Shown here in pieces: positions 23,251 to 34,156 of a stretch of 64,000 nt of DNA. A model generated the notes under the pieces. It saw nothing but the letters and a program-made list of their open reading frames with translations, was not told the origin of the DNA and searched no databases. Each line of letters begins with the position of its first letter. Position 1 is the stretch's first letter. Source of the stretch: Lonicera japonica (Eukaryota; Streptophyta; Magnoliopsida; Dipsacales; Caprifoliaceae); the NCBI GenBank assembly GCA_021464415.1, contig CM038467.1, positions 55,510,734 through 55,574,733 on the forward strand, read 5' to 3'. Both the position numbers and the translations under genes were made by a program.

Positions 23251-24690
23251 TGTAGGTCTTAATTTTATTTTGATAATAATAATAGCTTAATCATGTGTAA
23301 TTTAACATGTTTCTTGAATTAAGTTTATAGTTCATTTACTTGGAAATTCAAGAAGAGCATGATTTGTACAAAGAAAGCATGCCATTTGACAAGGATCATT
23401 CAATCCATATCCGATCAAGTCAACATGGCATTGGACAAGACAAGGAATATCAATCTCATCACAATGCAATTTATGAAGATTAAGATCAAATAAATATGCA
23501 AAAAGCTTCAAGTGAAGATCAATTGAAGAAACAAATCGAAGCATTCAAAAACTCGACTATTCGTCAATTGAGTGAGTGCTTAGGATTTATGTAAAGTTTC
23601 TTGATTGATCATTTTTATAGCTCAAACATGTTCATACATCATTCATAGATTGATTCCAAACAAGCTTGAATTGAATTTCCTTTGAAAACATCATTCTTAC
23701 AAAAATCGGTTTTTGAATAAATTCATATTAAATTCAAACGATATTATTTTGAGTTTTCCTAAAAATAGGTGTCTTAGGAACTTATTTTTGAGGTCCCCAA
23801 AGCATTAGAATTAATTTTGGAGCTAAAATGCAAAAGTCCAAAAATTGAGATTTTGGCATGATGGTCAGAGGCCATCAGTCGACTGATGGATTGTGACTCA
23901 GTCGACTAAGGGCCATCAGTTGACTGATGGATTGTGCTCAATTGACTGATGTCTCAGAATATAGCCGTTGGAGTTCTGATTTTTTACCATTTTTGGTACC
24001 AAACCTCTCAAAAGGCTATATCATATTTGGGACTATATATTGGACATCTAAGACACATTTTGACAAGCTTGAACACATATACAAACTCATCTTTCATATA
24101 TTCATCATATTGAAGAATTCAAGCTTTTGTATTGATCATATATTTTATCTTTGAGCTATATCTATTGATCAATCTTGATAACTCTAGTATGAGCTTAAAT
24201 TGTATCTATCAAACACTTAAGAGAGTTATTATTCATTGGTGTGAATCACCAAATAATTTATAATATTCTTTTGTGAGAGGTAAATCTCACAAGTTAGCAA
24301 GAAGGAGCTTTCTGGTGTTGAGTGTTGTGAGAAGAGCAATACTTGTAAGAGTGTAGTGAGACAATTACACTTGTAGATATTTGATTTTCACCTAGAAGAA
24401 AATCGATTTTAATGAAAATTCTCGGGGGCACTATCCGAGCGCAGACGTATGGTTTAGATAACCGAACCACGAGAACAAAACGTCATTGGCTCAATCGGTT
24501 TAATCTTTTTAACTTAAGCTATTTATTTACTTGCATTATTTTTGTTAATTGCTCTTGGGATTGATTGACTGCTTTGATTTTTTCCTTGATCATATAGTCT
24601 AAGTTTATTACATAAACATTTTTCGAAAACTTTTTAATTCCGTATTTAGTTTCATAAACCCTATTCACCCCCCCTTCTAGGGTGTTTTCC
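23251..24690 (+). mobile_element. Copia SIRE-type solo LTR with 5-bp TSD
   Basis: GACCT occurs immediately before (23246-23250) and after (24691-24695) a 1440-bp segment. It starts TGTAGGTCTTAATTTTATTT and ends after CCCTATTCACCCCCCCTTCT, AGGGTGTTTTCC. The pyrimidine-rich CTATTCACCCCCCTTCTAGG terminus and the CAGTCGACTGA words are typical of SIRE/Maximus-type Copia LTRs. The final dinucleotide is CC rather than CA, probably a mutation. No PBS or pol is attached, so recombination to a solo LTR is the likely origin. Confidence 0.7.
23870..23955 (+). repeat. Tandem CATCAGT(C/T)GACTGATG palindromes in the solo LTR
   Basis: GGCCATCAGTCGACTGATGG recurs 41 bp later as GGCCATCAGTTGACTGATGG, with two partial CAGTCGACT/CAATTGACTGATG copies between and after. 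The core is a perfect palindrome in the first unit. Such SalI-like arrays are common in SIRE-type LTRs. Confidence 0.7.
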
Positions 24691-24695
24691 GACCT

Positions 24696-25161
24696 ATAGC
24701 TTCGATCATTATGATTGAAAAATTAAATGGTCTAAAGAAATTGGACTGAGACATATGTTTTGTACTCCATTATTTGCAGAAACAAAATTGGCACAATGGC
24801 TCTGCTTGTAGTACAACTTTCTCTATATTCTAGAGAACAAATCTCAGTATTGAAATTTGGCTTAGTTCTAGCTCTATAGTGAACATGTTGAATTATAAAG
24901 TCTAAATTTCAAGAGTTCACTAGTGGATGAATTGTTTTGGGAAGAACTAAGATTGAATTGTTCATGCTACCAATGACCATGCCTGTGACACGCTTATAGA
25001 TAATTATTCGAGCTTACGACATTGTCGATGCCTACAACAATTTTTTTGTAACTATTTAACATTGTACACATGCACATCTATATATGAACTATTTTCTTGA
25101 TTCTTTGCATGTTTGCTTACTAAATGTTGTTATAAATGTCCCATAAAAATGAGAGCCACAC
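24696..25161. other. Spacer, nothing recognised
   Basis: AT-rich; no open frame or repeat identified. Confidence 0.4.
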
Positions 25162-25977
25162 TTGGTTTCCATATTATATAGTTATAATGCATCCACTCCA
25201 AATTTTTGTGAATATGCTAAATTTTTTCGAAATGTGATTGATCGTCAAGATTATCACACAATCTTTACTGTTTTCGTGGTAAGGAACATTGCATCTTTTT
25301 TGCAAAATGTTCCCAAACACCAATATCTTGAGACTCTCAATTCATCTCTTTTTGAAGCTAATGCGAGAGTCAAAAATCCCACTAAAGGCTGTACTACTCT
25401 CCTTACTTCTCTTGAATAGAAGGTAGAAGAGTTGCAAACATGGGTGACGGCGTTAGAGGCTCGACTAGAAGGAGAGTTTTCCTGCGTTAACCCATTCTTT
25501 TCCTTTGCTCCTTCTGGAGGTTCTTCAAGGCTCCTATCGTTGGCATAAAATATTGTACTTGATATTGTTTCAACTATCGTGAATCTTCCAGGACATAAGG
25601 TACTTCCGAGCGAAGCGGATTTATTGGCATACCCTTACTCTAGAGGTTTTTTAGGACTCCTTACGTTGGTAGAAGATGGTGCATCTGATATCCTTTCGAC
25701 TACCGTGAATCTTTCAGAACATGGGGCTCTTCTGACAGTAGTGGATTTGCCGACATATCCGACTCTGCCAGATTACCAAGCTGCTTTGGTTAGTTTTTCA
25801 TCGCAACCTTCTTAAGTTGGTTCTGTTAAGGAGGTTGCCGAACCGTTGAGCCCCGATTGGACAGCTTTAGTAGTTTTAGGATACAATTTTTCTGATCATC
25901 CTACTTCTAATCTCGATGAGCTTTTGAATTTTAGTGTTGCTAAACTACGGATTCTTCAGCCTTTTTTGAGTGACTAG
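25162..25977 (+). pseudogene. Decayed ORF of unknown function with 42-residue duplication
   Basis: One frame stays protein-like from ATG 25162 to a stop at about 25976, broken only by stops at 25420, 25546 and 25813. The order is an N-terminal stretch (FCEYAKFFRNVIDRQDYHTI), a short heptad-like segment (VEELQTWVTALEARLEGE) compatible with a coiled coil, then two related 42-residue units. Unit 1 includes LDIVSTIVNLPGHKVLPSEA and unit 2 SDILSTTVNLSEHGALLTVV. The tail reads LSPDWTALVVLGYNFSDHP and ends in ILQPFLSD. I do not recognise the family. It lies between a solo LTR and a truncated Tat element, so it may be a transposon accessory gene or a captured host exon. Confidence 0.5.
25519..25770 (+). 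repeat. 126-bp tandem duplication within the decayed ORF
   Basis: GGTTCTTCAAGGCTCCTATC at 25519 and GGTTTTTTAGGACTCCTTAC at 25645 start two consecutive units of 126 bp. Similarity continues through ACTATCGTGAATCTTCCAGG / ACTACCGTGAATCTTTCAGA. The period is a multiple of three and keeps the frame. Confidence 0.75.
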
Positions 25978-26831
25978 ATAATGTGTGTACCTTTAGTGAT
26001 GGCTTTGTACATGTGTTTCGGAGATATTCCACTTGAGTGTTTAAAGTATACCTTTTTTTTTTGCTTTAATTCTTGTCTTTTTCTTTTGTCTAAGTTGTCA
26101 CGTGAGATGTAATGAGCTCTGTCAATACTCTAATGCCCTCACAACATAGAAAAAAGTAAAACAAAATTAAACAAAATGACAAATATGCCCCAAAATAGAT
26201 CTTAACCAAATTCTCAAGAGGTCATCGATCTGTTTGGAGCTCATACAATTGGTTGTTAATGGATCTCTTAGTATGAATGGAGCTCTAGGTGTTTTGATTA
26301 AGTTTAAAAGAGTCATGCCCCCCGAACTTTAAACAAAGTATGCTCAAGAGATCTCAAACGTCACTTGGACTCCTCAATGTGTAAACTTGCTCATTGAGCT
26401 AAGTCGGTTACTACATCGACCTCTTTGGTAAAAGAATTATTCAGTTCTCAGCAGGCCTGCATTGAGGTCTTTTTACGCTTGGTGACTGACCTATATGGTG
26501 ATAGGAATTTTTTCGAAGTCATTTGTGTCTTAAAAGAAAATTTTGTTCTTTTTGGCTAAGTCTTGAGTAGAGTCATACCTCTTCTGACTTAGGCAAATTC
26601 TGACAATTTTCTCATTTGTTATCAGGCCTCTTCAATTAGTAAACCGACCTCTTTGTGAGAGGTTTTAACAAAGTGAAAGTGTGCTACTTTCGAGCTGAGT
26701 ACTTACTAAACTGACCTCTTTGTAAAAGGGTTTTGGACAGAGTGCAATTTACAGATAATGAAGTACTAAACAAAATATTTCATATACACTTCTTTGGAAG
26801 CAACTATTACAAAAATATAACATGTTCTAGC

Positions 26832-28290
26832 TCAAGGATAATATCTCTTGAGGTGTTTTATGTTCCATGGTCTCATGAGCTCCATGCCATCCATTGTCCT
26901 CAAATAGTAAGTGCCAGGTCGACTGACCTTGGTGACCACATAGGGACCTTCCCACTTGGTAGCAAGCTTGCCATGTTCAGAGATCTTTGTTGCTAGGTTG
27001 ACTTTTCGAAGTATTAAGTCACCTACATTCAGACTTCTGTGCTTAACCCTTTTGTTATAAGTTTTGATCACGCTTCTTTATATGCATCCTCTTTGATTGG
27101 AGCTTGCTTTCTTTTTTCTTCGAGGAGATCTAAGTTAGCCAGTAGGTTTTCATCGTTACGAGTTGGGTCATGATGGTTGACCCTGTAAGTTGACACTCAT
27201 ATCTCCACTAGAATAACTACTTCTGTTCCATAAGTTAGGGAGAAAGGAGTTTCACTGGTTGGGCCTCTTATGGTGGTCCTATAAGCCCATAGTACCGACG
27301 GGAGCTCTTCAGAACAGTTTTCTTTGGCATCATCAAGTCTCTTCTTTAATGAGCTCATTAAGGTTCTGTTTGTGACTTCCGCTTGGCCATTACTTTGAGG
27401 GTGGATAGGTGAGCTGTAGTGGTTCTTGATTCCGTGCCCTTCATAGAAATCTCTGAAGAGGTCGCAGTCAAACTACTTTCCGTTATCAGTGATCAGCACT
27501 TTTGGGAGACCAAAACGACATATGATGTTTCTCTACACGAAATTCTGAATATTCATGGTGGTGATCGTTGTCATTGCCTCAGCCTCAGCCCATTTGGTGA
27601 AGTAATCGATGGCCATAACTGTGAACTTGGTCTGTCCTTTGCCAAGAGGAAAAGGTCCCACTATGTCCATGTCCTATTGGGAGAAAGGCTATGGGCTACT
27701 AACATGGGTCATGAGCTCTGCTGGGAGCTGTTGGATGTTGGCGAGCAGCTGGCACTTGTCATATTTCCTTACTAGTTCTTCGGCGTCTTGCAGGATAGTG
27801 TGTTGAAGAATGGAGTTGGCGAACAGACAAAATCCCAACCTGGACAGAGCGATTTGAAAGAGCAAAGATTGGAGATTGATTCAATTAAATAGCTTTGGAC
27901 AGAGACAGCTAGGTGTGAGAAACTCTCGTACTCTATTTACTTGGTCGGTGGATCGAATATGAAGAGTGGGTTGGAAAACAGTCTCCGGCTAATTGGACTT
28001 AAGAGTTTGCAGTCACAAAGCAAGCTGTAGCTGTTCCAGTACACAAACAAGGTGGGTTGGGGTGTGGAAACAGCCCTATTTTAAGATTTTCTATTTTTGC
28101 ATAATCAGGGAAGGCTGACTTTCCGCGTAGGCTGGATGAGTCAACATCTCGACTTTAGGCCAAAAATAACCCTGTCTGCCCACTTTGAGAGCTAGTGAGC
28201 GAGCTGCTGGGTGCCCTCCACATAAACCTTCGTGAATCTCTCGCAGAGCTGCTTAGGCTTGGTGAGGGTGGAGGCAGAGTAAAAAAGGGA
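26832..28290 (-). pseudogene. Tat integrase, broken
   Basis: Read downwards from 28290, the zinc-binding N-terminus is [20 protein letters not shown], then QGYFWPK; then comes foreign sequence; then LQDAEELVRKYDKCQL. The catalytic core follows with MAIDYFTKWAEAEA (first Asp), VLITDNGK stop FD (second Asp, nonsense just after) and HPQSNGQAEVTNRTLM (Glu). The C-terminus at 27071-26832 is open and reads VKHRSLNVGDLILRKVN and then GKLATKWEGPYVV, the usual GDLVLRK...KWEGPY module. Several stops and the insertion abolish function. Confidence 0.8.
27799..28150. mobile_element. Unidentified ~350-bp insertion inside Tat integrase
   Basis: The integrase protein match stops after FWPK at about 28165 and resumes at LQDAEELV at about 27790. 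In relatives these are adjacent. The intervening piece is non-coding, begins and ends near TGTTGA...TCAACA on the plus strand and holds an ATTTAATTG word. TG...CA ends suggest a small LTR-like or TRIM-like insert, but no target duplication is clear. Confidence 0.5.
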
Positions 28291-28435
28291 TGACGTACCC
28301 TCTCTTGTACAGTATTGATTCGATGACCACAAATCTATTGGACATGTATTTTATCCTTTTGGCCATTTTTTTATCCTCTGGAAGGGCTCCACTTGTGAGG
28401 TAGCTTAGAATTTGATCAATCCAGCATTTGTAAAC

Positions 28436-29051
28436 CTACATTGGAGCTGCATCTAGCTCCACGAGCTCATCTATGGCTTTTCTTTCCAAGTATTCTACAT
28501 GGATGCCGCTCGGTACATCTGAGGACGTTGCGAGCTTTGCCAAACAGTCTGCTTTATTATTCTGAGCTCTGGGGATTTTGATGAAAACTAGGTTCGAGTA
28601 CCTCCGAGCTACTGCTTTAGCCTTGGCCAAATAGGCTGCCATGTGATATTCTTTAGCTATGTTGTGACCAAGTATTTGCCCAACCAGTACAGTGGAATCG
28701 TTGTAGACCACCATTTGTTTTGCTCCCAGATATGCGCTATTCTCAGTCCTGCAATGATGGTAGTGCCTCGTTGTTGGAGGCTCTGAAGAGGAATTTGAGA
28801 GCTTTTTTCAGGCTGTTAGCTTCAGGGGTGATCAGCAACACGCCAGCACCAGATCCTTATAAGTTGGACACCCCGTCCACGTGGAGTATCCATACGGGAA
28901 TTTTTGGTTGTAATTTCAGAGAGGTGGGATTCGAGGTGCTTGGGTTTGCAGGTGGCAGTAATTTCGGAGGCTCAGCAACTTGCTTGTCATCATACATGAA
29001 CTCCGCTACGGCCTGCCTTTTGATAAATGTTCGAGGTTTATAATTAATCAC
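28436..29051 (-). pseudogene. Tat second RNase H (aRNH) domain
   Basis: Two open pieces on the minus strand match the additional RNase H of Tat elements: PVWILHVDGVSNL (first Asp) in 29051-28857, and MVVYNDSTVLVGQILGHNIA with KIPRAQNNKADCLAKLAT in 28714-28436 (catalytic Asp in YND; HxxR..N..AD-like tail). The join between the pieces has frame damage. Confidence 0.75.
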
Positions 29052-29080
29052 AAACTGCCTGAGCTCTACAGCTTAGATAG

Positions 29081-29400
29081 CTACTTCCATGATTGTTGCG
29101 GCCTATCTAGGATTCTTTTCAGGGGTTGGTCAGTGAGCACATCAATAGCATAGGCCTGGAAGTAGGGTCTCAGTTTCTTGGAAGTGAGGAGAAGGGCATA
29201 AACCAGTTTCTCTAGCCTTGAATAGTTTAGCTCGGCAGCATGCAGAGCTCTACTTGTGTAATAGGCAGGAAGCTGTGCTCCCCCCTCGTTTCTCATCAGT
29301 GCTGAGCTGATCGCCGTTTGCGAAACTGCTAGATACAAACTTAAAACCTCCTCTTTCTTTGGTGAATTGAGAAAGGGTGGAGCCCCAAGATACTGCTTCA
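29081..29400 (-). pseudogene. Tat RT-linked RNase H
   Basis: The open piece 29338-29081 reads MYLAVSQTAISSALMRNEGG, then YYTSRALHAAELNYSRLEKL and VLTDQPLKRIL. This is the RNase H module that follows Ty3/gypsy reverse transcriptases (LYLAVS..A.SA.L.RE.G; Y.S..L..AE..Y...EK). Confidence 0.75.
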
Positions 29401-29499
29401 GTTGTTGGAAGGCCAGCTCACACTTTTCTGTCCATTCGAACTCCTTCTTGAAGATTTTGAAGAAGGGGTGGCACTCGTCGGTTGCTCTGGAAATGAACC

Positions 29500-30490
29500 T
29501 GTTCAGAGCTGCTACCCTTCTTGCCAGACTCTGGACTTCTTTCGCTTGGATGGAGATCTCATGTTAATAAGGGCTTATATCTTCTCGAGAGTAGCTTCAA
29601 TTCCCCTTTGAGTGACCATAAAGCCCAAGAATTTCTCCCCTTTTACTCTAAAGGCACATTTGGCTGGATTGAGGGACATGCTGTTCTGCCTGAGTATGGC
29701 AAAGGCTTCATTGAGGTTGGATACGTGATTCGGGGCTTTAAGGCTCTTGACCAACATGTCGCCAGCGTAGACCTCCATGTTTCTGCCTTTTGGTCTTTAA
29801 ACAGTGCGTTCATCACCCTCTGGTAGGTAGTCCCTGCATTTTTTAGGCCGAAAGGCATGGCCTTGTAACAGTGCGTGCCTTCGTTGGTGATGAAGGAGGT
29901 CTTCTCTTCATCTTCTGGAGCCATTCTGACCTGATTATAGCCAGAGTAAGCATCCATGAAACTCAACATTTCGTGGCCTGTGGTTGCATCAACGAGTTGG
30001 TCCATCTTTGGGAGTGGGAAGCTGTCTTTTGGGCAGGCCTTGTTGAGGTCTTGAAGTCCACACACATTCTCCATTTTTTGCTGTGCTTTTTCACGAGCAC
30101 TATGTTGGAGAGTCACTTTGGATAGTGGACCTTTCGAATAAAACCAGCTCAGAGGAGCTTCTGGACCTCCTCTTTGGCTGCCAAATTCCTTTTTGCAGCA
30201 AAATTCATTTTCTTCTGCCTCACAGGCTTAAAAGTAGGGTCGGCGTTTAGCATATGCACCATGACTTCCGGGCTCAGCCCCTTCATGTCGTCATGGGACC
30301 ATGCGAAGACATTGGCGTTAACACGTAAACATTGACAGAGCTCTTCTTTAATCTTTGTGCTAAGCTGATCGCTGATTTTCAGGATTCTGTCTGGTTGCGA
30401 GGGGTCCAGAATTAAGTCTTCTAAATCTTTCACTAGTTTGCCATGGAGCTCTTTCTCTTCGTCCCTGGGGTCAAAGGTGTCGATTTCCAA
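29500..30490 (-). pseudogene. Tat reverse transcriptase with YAGD in place of YVDD
   Basis: The linker 30490-30149 carries NVFAWSHDDMKGLSPEVMVH and KPVRQKK, the usual entry to RT. The finger/palm follows (ACPKDSFPLPKMDQLVDATT, FMDAYSGYNQVRMAPEDEEK, AMPFGLKNAGTTYQRVMN). A frameshift then leads into MEVYAGDMLVKS at 29778 and onward. The catalytic motif is normally Y-V-D-D; here the first Asp is Gly (codon at 29761-29763) and Val is Ala, so polymerase activity would be lost. Confidence 0.85.
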
Positions 30491-30618
30491 TTTCTCTGAG
30501 TCGCCAGGTCCTCCGTACCCACTAGTTATTCCGCAGTCGCGATTTCGAGCTCAACAACCGTAATGTCTGTAGTTCTAACCTCTTTTAGAGTTTCGAACTG
30601 GCAGCACCGAGCTTCCAC

Positions 30619-31000
30619 CTAGTTTCCTCTGACTTTCCCGACTCCGTGGGGGGTAGGGAATCTCATAGTCAGGCTACAAGTCAAAATGGCTGCCATGATC
30701 TCGTTGAGCGTACCCCTGTTGAGGATAGCGTTATAATGGGGAGCTCTGTCTAGTACCAAGAACTTGGCGATACTGGTGATTTGCTTCGGAGCTGTACCCA
30801 AGGTTACAGTGAGTTTGATGGTCCCCAGAGACTTAGTATTTTCCCCTGAAAAAACAACCAGGGATATTGAAGAAGGGGTCAAGTGTTCTGTGGTGAGACC
30901 CATGACCTTGAAAGCGCTGTAGTACATGAAGTTGGAGGTAGCCCCTGTGTATATGAGGATCTTGTGGACATTATATTTCCCACTATTGCTGTCACTACCA
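30619..31000 (-). pseudogene. Tat aspartic protease with lost catalytic Asp
   Basis: The minus-strand frame reads HKILIYTGATSN and then MYYSAFKVMGL. Active proteases of this lineage have ILIDTGAS/T; here the Asp codon is TAC (30949-30951), giving Tyr. The remainder matches the family (TKSLGTIKLTVTLG, FLVLDRAPHYNAILNRGTL, the counterpart of the YNAILGR flap region). Confidence 0.8.
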
Positions 31001-31452
31001 AAGGGTCGTCATGTGGGAACTCTACTCCGCTCGAGCTCTTTGACGTCATACTTCACCATCTTGGTAGGTCTGAAGCTAAAGTACTCTGCCTCTGAGCTTG
31101 AAGACTTAGTCTATTTAATATAGGCCTTTCTGGACCTATTGTTGTTCCCAGAATAGGAGGAGCCCCCCTCAATCATGAATATCTCATTTTCTGGTGCCTT
31201 TTCTTTGGCTTATGGGGGAACCCCTTTCTTCCTATCTACATATTGTCTGAGTTGCCCTCTCTGGATGAGCTTCTCGATTTCTTCCTTCAACTTCCAGCAA
31301 TCATTTGTCTCATGGCCGTGGTCTTTATGGTATCGGCAATATTTAGTCGTATCACGCTTTTTGTTAGACGTCTTCATCTTTCAAGCTTCTGGGATCCGCC
31401 CTGGATCTAATTGGGCATAGACCTCACCCAAAGGGGCTGTCAGAAGAGTAAA

Positions 31453-32430
31453 CTACTGACGTGCTTTGCCTTCCCTCAACTCAAGCTTGTCTGATTCCTT
31501 CTTACCCTCTCTCTCTTGACTGCTGGGTGGGTTGTGCCCCCTTGGGCGCTTGGAGGAGGATAAGAGGGTTGATAGGCCTGACAAGTTCCTTCCTTGCAGG
31601 GTTTCTTCCACGCCAATCTGCTTGTTGACCTCATCTAAGAGCTCAAACATGGTCTTCGGGACCATTCTGGCTAGAGTCATGAGGCAGTATAGGGAGCTTA
31701 CTCCCTCCATAAAGGCTGCTACTGCCACACCTTCATTTAGATTTGTGACCATGAGACTTTCTTGGTTAAAGCGGCGAGCATATTCCTTTAGGCTTTCGAT
31801 AGACCCTTGCTTTATGGTGAAGAGATGAGTAAAGGACTTAGACTGCCTCTTGGTTCCCATAAAATGCGAAATAAACCTGGTACCGAGCTCCTGCGAGCTC
31901 AAGATTAACCCCGGGAGCAGGCTGTTGCACCATGTTCGAGCTGCCCCCTTAAGAGTGGTAACGAAAGCTCTGCATATCACGCCGTCTGGGACATTCTGGA
32001 GCCCCACCATATTCCCATATTGTTGCCAGTGATCCATAGGGTCGGTGGTTCCGTCGTAGGATTCCAGCGCCGGGAGCTTAAACTTCTCAGGAATGGGGCA
32101 ATTCTGAACGTGATCTGCGAAAAGGGACTTGGAGTCCCTTACAAGAGCTGCTGTTGAGCTCCCTGCCAGATGACCCACAGTCTTCATTATTTCTGCCATT
32201 TAAGCCCCCATTCTCGACATCAATCTTTTCTCGACCTCTTATACTGACTCTTTGTGAGAGATCCTATCGAACACTGACCCTCGAGGTCTAACCTCCACCT
32301 CTTGTTCTGGTATCCGAGCTGATGGGATGGGAGGTAGGCCTGTGCTTGGACTCTGATGTCGCGAAGCCTCATCCGAGCGCTTCTCACAAACCACATTCAC
32401 CCGTAGGTCTCTTGCGCTTCTCACCGAAAT
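31453..32430 (-). pseudogene. Tat gag
   Basis: The open frame 32199-31453 (248 codons) contains the retrotransposon gag (capsid) domain: PIPEKFKLPALESYDGTTDP, MDHWQQYGNMVGLQ, GAARTWCNSLLPGLI, LGTRFISHFMGTKRQSKS and KEYARRFNQESLMV. A separate open piece (32424-32239) is upstream N-terminal Gag in a different frame, so the full Gag is interrupted. The nucleocapsid end beyond 31453 is degraded. Confidence 0.8.
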
Positions 32431-32773
32431 TTCTTCATATGAGGTCTCTTTAGTAGAGCTGGAGCAGTTGGATTCGAGCTCACCAGTTCTGCTGCGGCTG
32501 GCCCTAGATCCTCTGCCATGGTCTCTAAGTCTTTCTTTGACTGGGGCTCATGGAGGGATTAGGTGAGCCTCAGCAAACGCGGAGGTTAAAAATGACTTGC
32601 TCCTCAAACTAGCTCGGGGACTTTATCTCTGGGCTAAGAGTGTCAATTCGGACTTGAAGAGTGATTTGTTGCTCTTGTAGGGTCAGTATGGGGTCTGACT
32701 GAGTCAGAAGACATAATAAATTTTGGGTTCTTTTATAGCTTTTGGGAATGTACGCGACTTTGAGAAACTATCT

Positions 32774-32791
32774 TTCCCACAGACAGCGCCA
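32774..32791 (-). other. Primer binding site of the Tat element
   Basis: Just inside the LTR, the minus strand reads TGGCGCTGTCTGTGGGAA. The TGGCGC start complements a tRNA CCA end and matches PBSs seen in Tat-lineage elements. I do not assign the tRNA. Confidence 0.7.
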
Positions 32792-32793
32792 AC

Positions 32794-33637
32794 TGATGGT
32801 GTCAAAATCTAGAAGTAGATAATTAACCAATCAATAATCGGATATCAGTGAATAAAAAATAAATACGGTGCAGTGAAGAACACATGACATTTTTTAATAA
32901 GGTAGGTTTCTCCGGTAGCGCTTATGCTATTCCGGCAGTACGTCCTCCTTTTATGTGTGCTTACTTTGTATTAGTTCAAAGGCAATCAACTTGGATGAGA
33001 ATACAAGCTACCAACTTTTCTCTCTTACAATTTCACTAATTCTATTTATAAGTATAGAATTAGGATTACAAATATTTCAATATGATGAACAATAAACTGT
33101 GTAAGAGAGAGAGTGTATAAGGGTTGTTGGTATTTTTTTGGGGTATGAAAAAAGAGAGTGTATAAAAGAGTATACTGCCAATGGCTTTGTATCTCTTGGG
33201 TGAGATTTCTTGATGTCTTGAATAAATGAATGAGAGGAGATATTTGTAGGTAAATGTAGAATGGCAAAAAAAGTAAATTTGGTGAAAATGAGGGGCAAAA
33301 AGGTAATTTGGTAAAGGTTGGTGGAGGTAGGTGAGGTGTGGTAGGTGAAGTGTGATAAGTGAGGTGTGGTAGGTGAAGTGTAATAAGTGAGGTGTGGAAT
33401 TTTCTTCCAAATTTAAGTGAAAGTGTATTCGCCGAAAGCAAGTAACTCCACCGAAAGCAAATGTTAAAGCCCTCGAACGCTGAACATTTTGTTTTCTCCT
33501 CTTGCTTTAATGATTATGTGGGCCAGCCCACTAATAATTATGTTATCTTCTTTTCATTGAAATACCATATTGGTCACCAAGATTTCATCGGTGTTGACTT
33601 TGTAGGCCAGGAATAAAATTATTATTTTACCCCATCA
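32794..33637 (-). mobile_element. Tat 5' LTR (844 bp)
   Basis: On the minus strand it begins TGATGGGGTAAAATAATAAT at 33637 and ends GACACCATCA at 32794, directly followed by the PBS. TGATG...CATCA are the inverted terminal bases. No second copy was found in the window. Its U3 part contains a G/T-rich tandem repeat (33310-33400). Confidence 0.8.
33310..33400 (-). repeat. ~28-bp tandem repeat in the Tat LTR
   Basis: GTGAGGTGTGGTAGGTGAAG plus TGTGATAA is repeated about twice, flanked by partial copies. On the minus strand it reads as CACCTAC/CACCTCAC blocks and causes spurious Thr/His/Leu/Pro-rich open frames. Confidence 0.7.
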
Positions 33638-33830
33638 GTAACGAATCATTAGGTGGGACTTTTTTAATAATAAAAGTTGATCTAAAAGTTGAATTAAAGA
33701 AGTTTAGCACTATAAATCAGTGGTTGGCATTCTGTATAATGATTTTATTAATTATGCATTTGTGCTGTGTTTTTTTTTTTTTTTGTACAACACTAAATTA
33801 TTTGTAGGTAGTGGACTGCAGTTTTTAGCT

Positions 33831-34156
33831 CTTTATTTTTGTAGCTTACTGATCAGTTTGCCCCAAAAAAACACAACAACAAAAGATAAGAGACTTCTTG
33901 ATTCTTTCAATAAATTAAAATAACATATGAAGAAAAAGCTACTTTGATTTTTTATATACATCCACATTAGTTGTTTCGATTCTGGACTGTCATTCTTAAT
34001 AAGAAATCTAGGTCAAAGAAGAAGAATGCCTATGCCAGGTAGAATCTAAAGTGGACTGTCCGTTCGCAAACCAGGCCTTTGACGACGAAAATCTGTTGCT
34101 AAAAACACAGTCTGCAAGAAAATTGTCTGTTTTAGGACGGATTGTAGATATATAGG
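33831..34156 (+). repeat. Left part of duplicated segment interrupted by Athila
   Basis: It matches 52172-52499. Shared words include CTTTATTTTTGTAGCTTAC, AAGATAAGAGACTTCTTGAT, AAGTGGACTGTCCGTTCGCA and GGACGGATTGTAGATATATA. The match continues on the far side of the Athila element at 46189. Confidence 0.85.

Larger units (their letters stand above)
26150..33637 (-). mobile_element. Ty3/gypsy Tat-lineage retrotransposon, truncated and mutated
   Basis: Minus-strand order is LTR (33637-32794), PBS, gag, protease, reverse transcriptase, RNase H, a second RNase H, integrase, then a non-coding tail that includes a CGGGGGGCA word. Two RNase H domains between RT and integrase mark the Tat (Ogre/Retand/Tat) lineage. 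Only the 5' LTR is found; the 3' LTR is missing, so the element is 3'-truncated near 26.1 kb. Catalytic residues are lost in protease and RT, frames shift repeatedly, and an unrelated ~350-bp piece interrupts integrase. It cannot move on its own. Confidence 0.85.

Noticed and set aside
26733..32424. Plus-strand ORFs across the Tat element, such as 29521-29826 and 31532-31828
   Set aside because: Antisense shadows of minus-strand gag and pol domains.
33046..33441. Minus-strand ORFs of 131, 114 and 73 codons in the Tat LTR
   Set aside because: Overlapping frames over an LTR tandem repeat; Thr/His/Leu/Pro-rich and without family resemblance.
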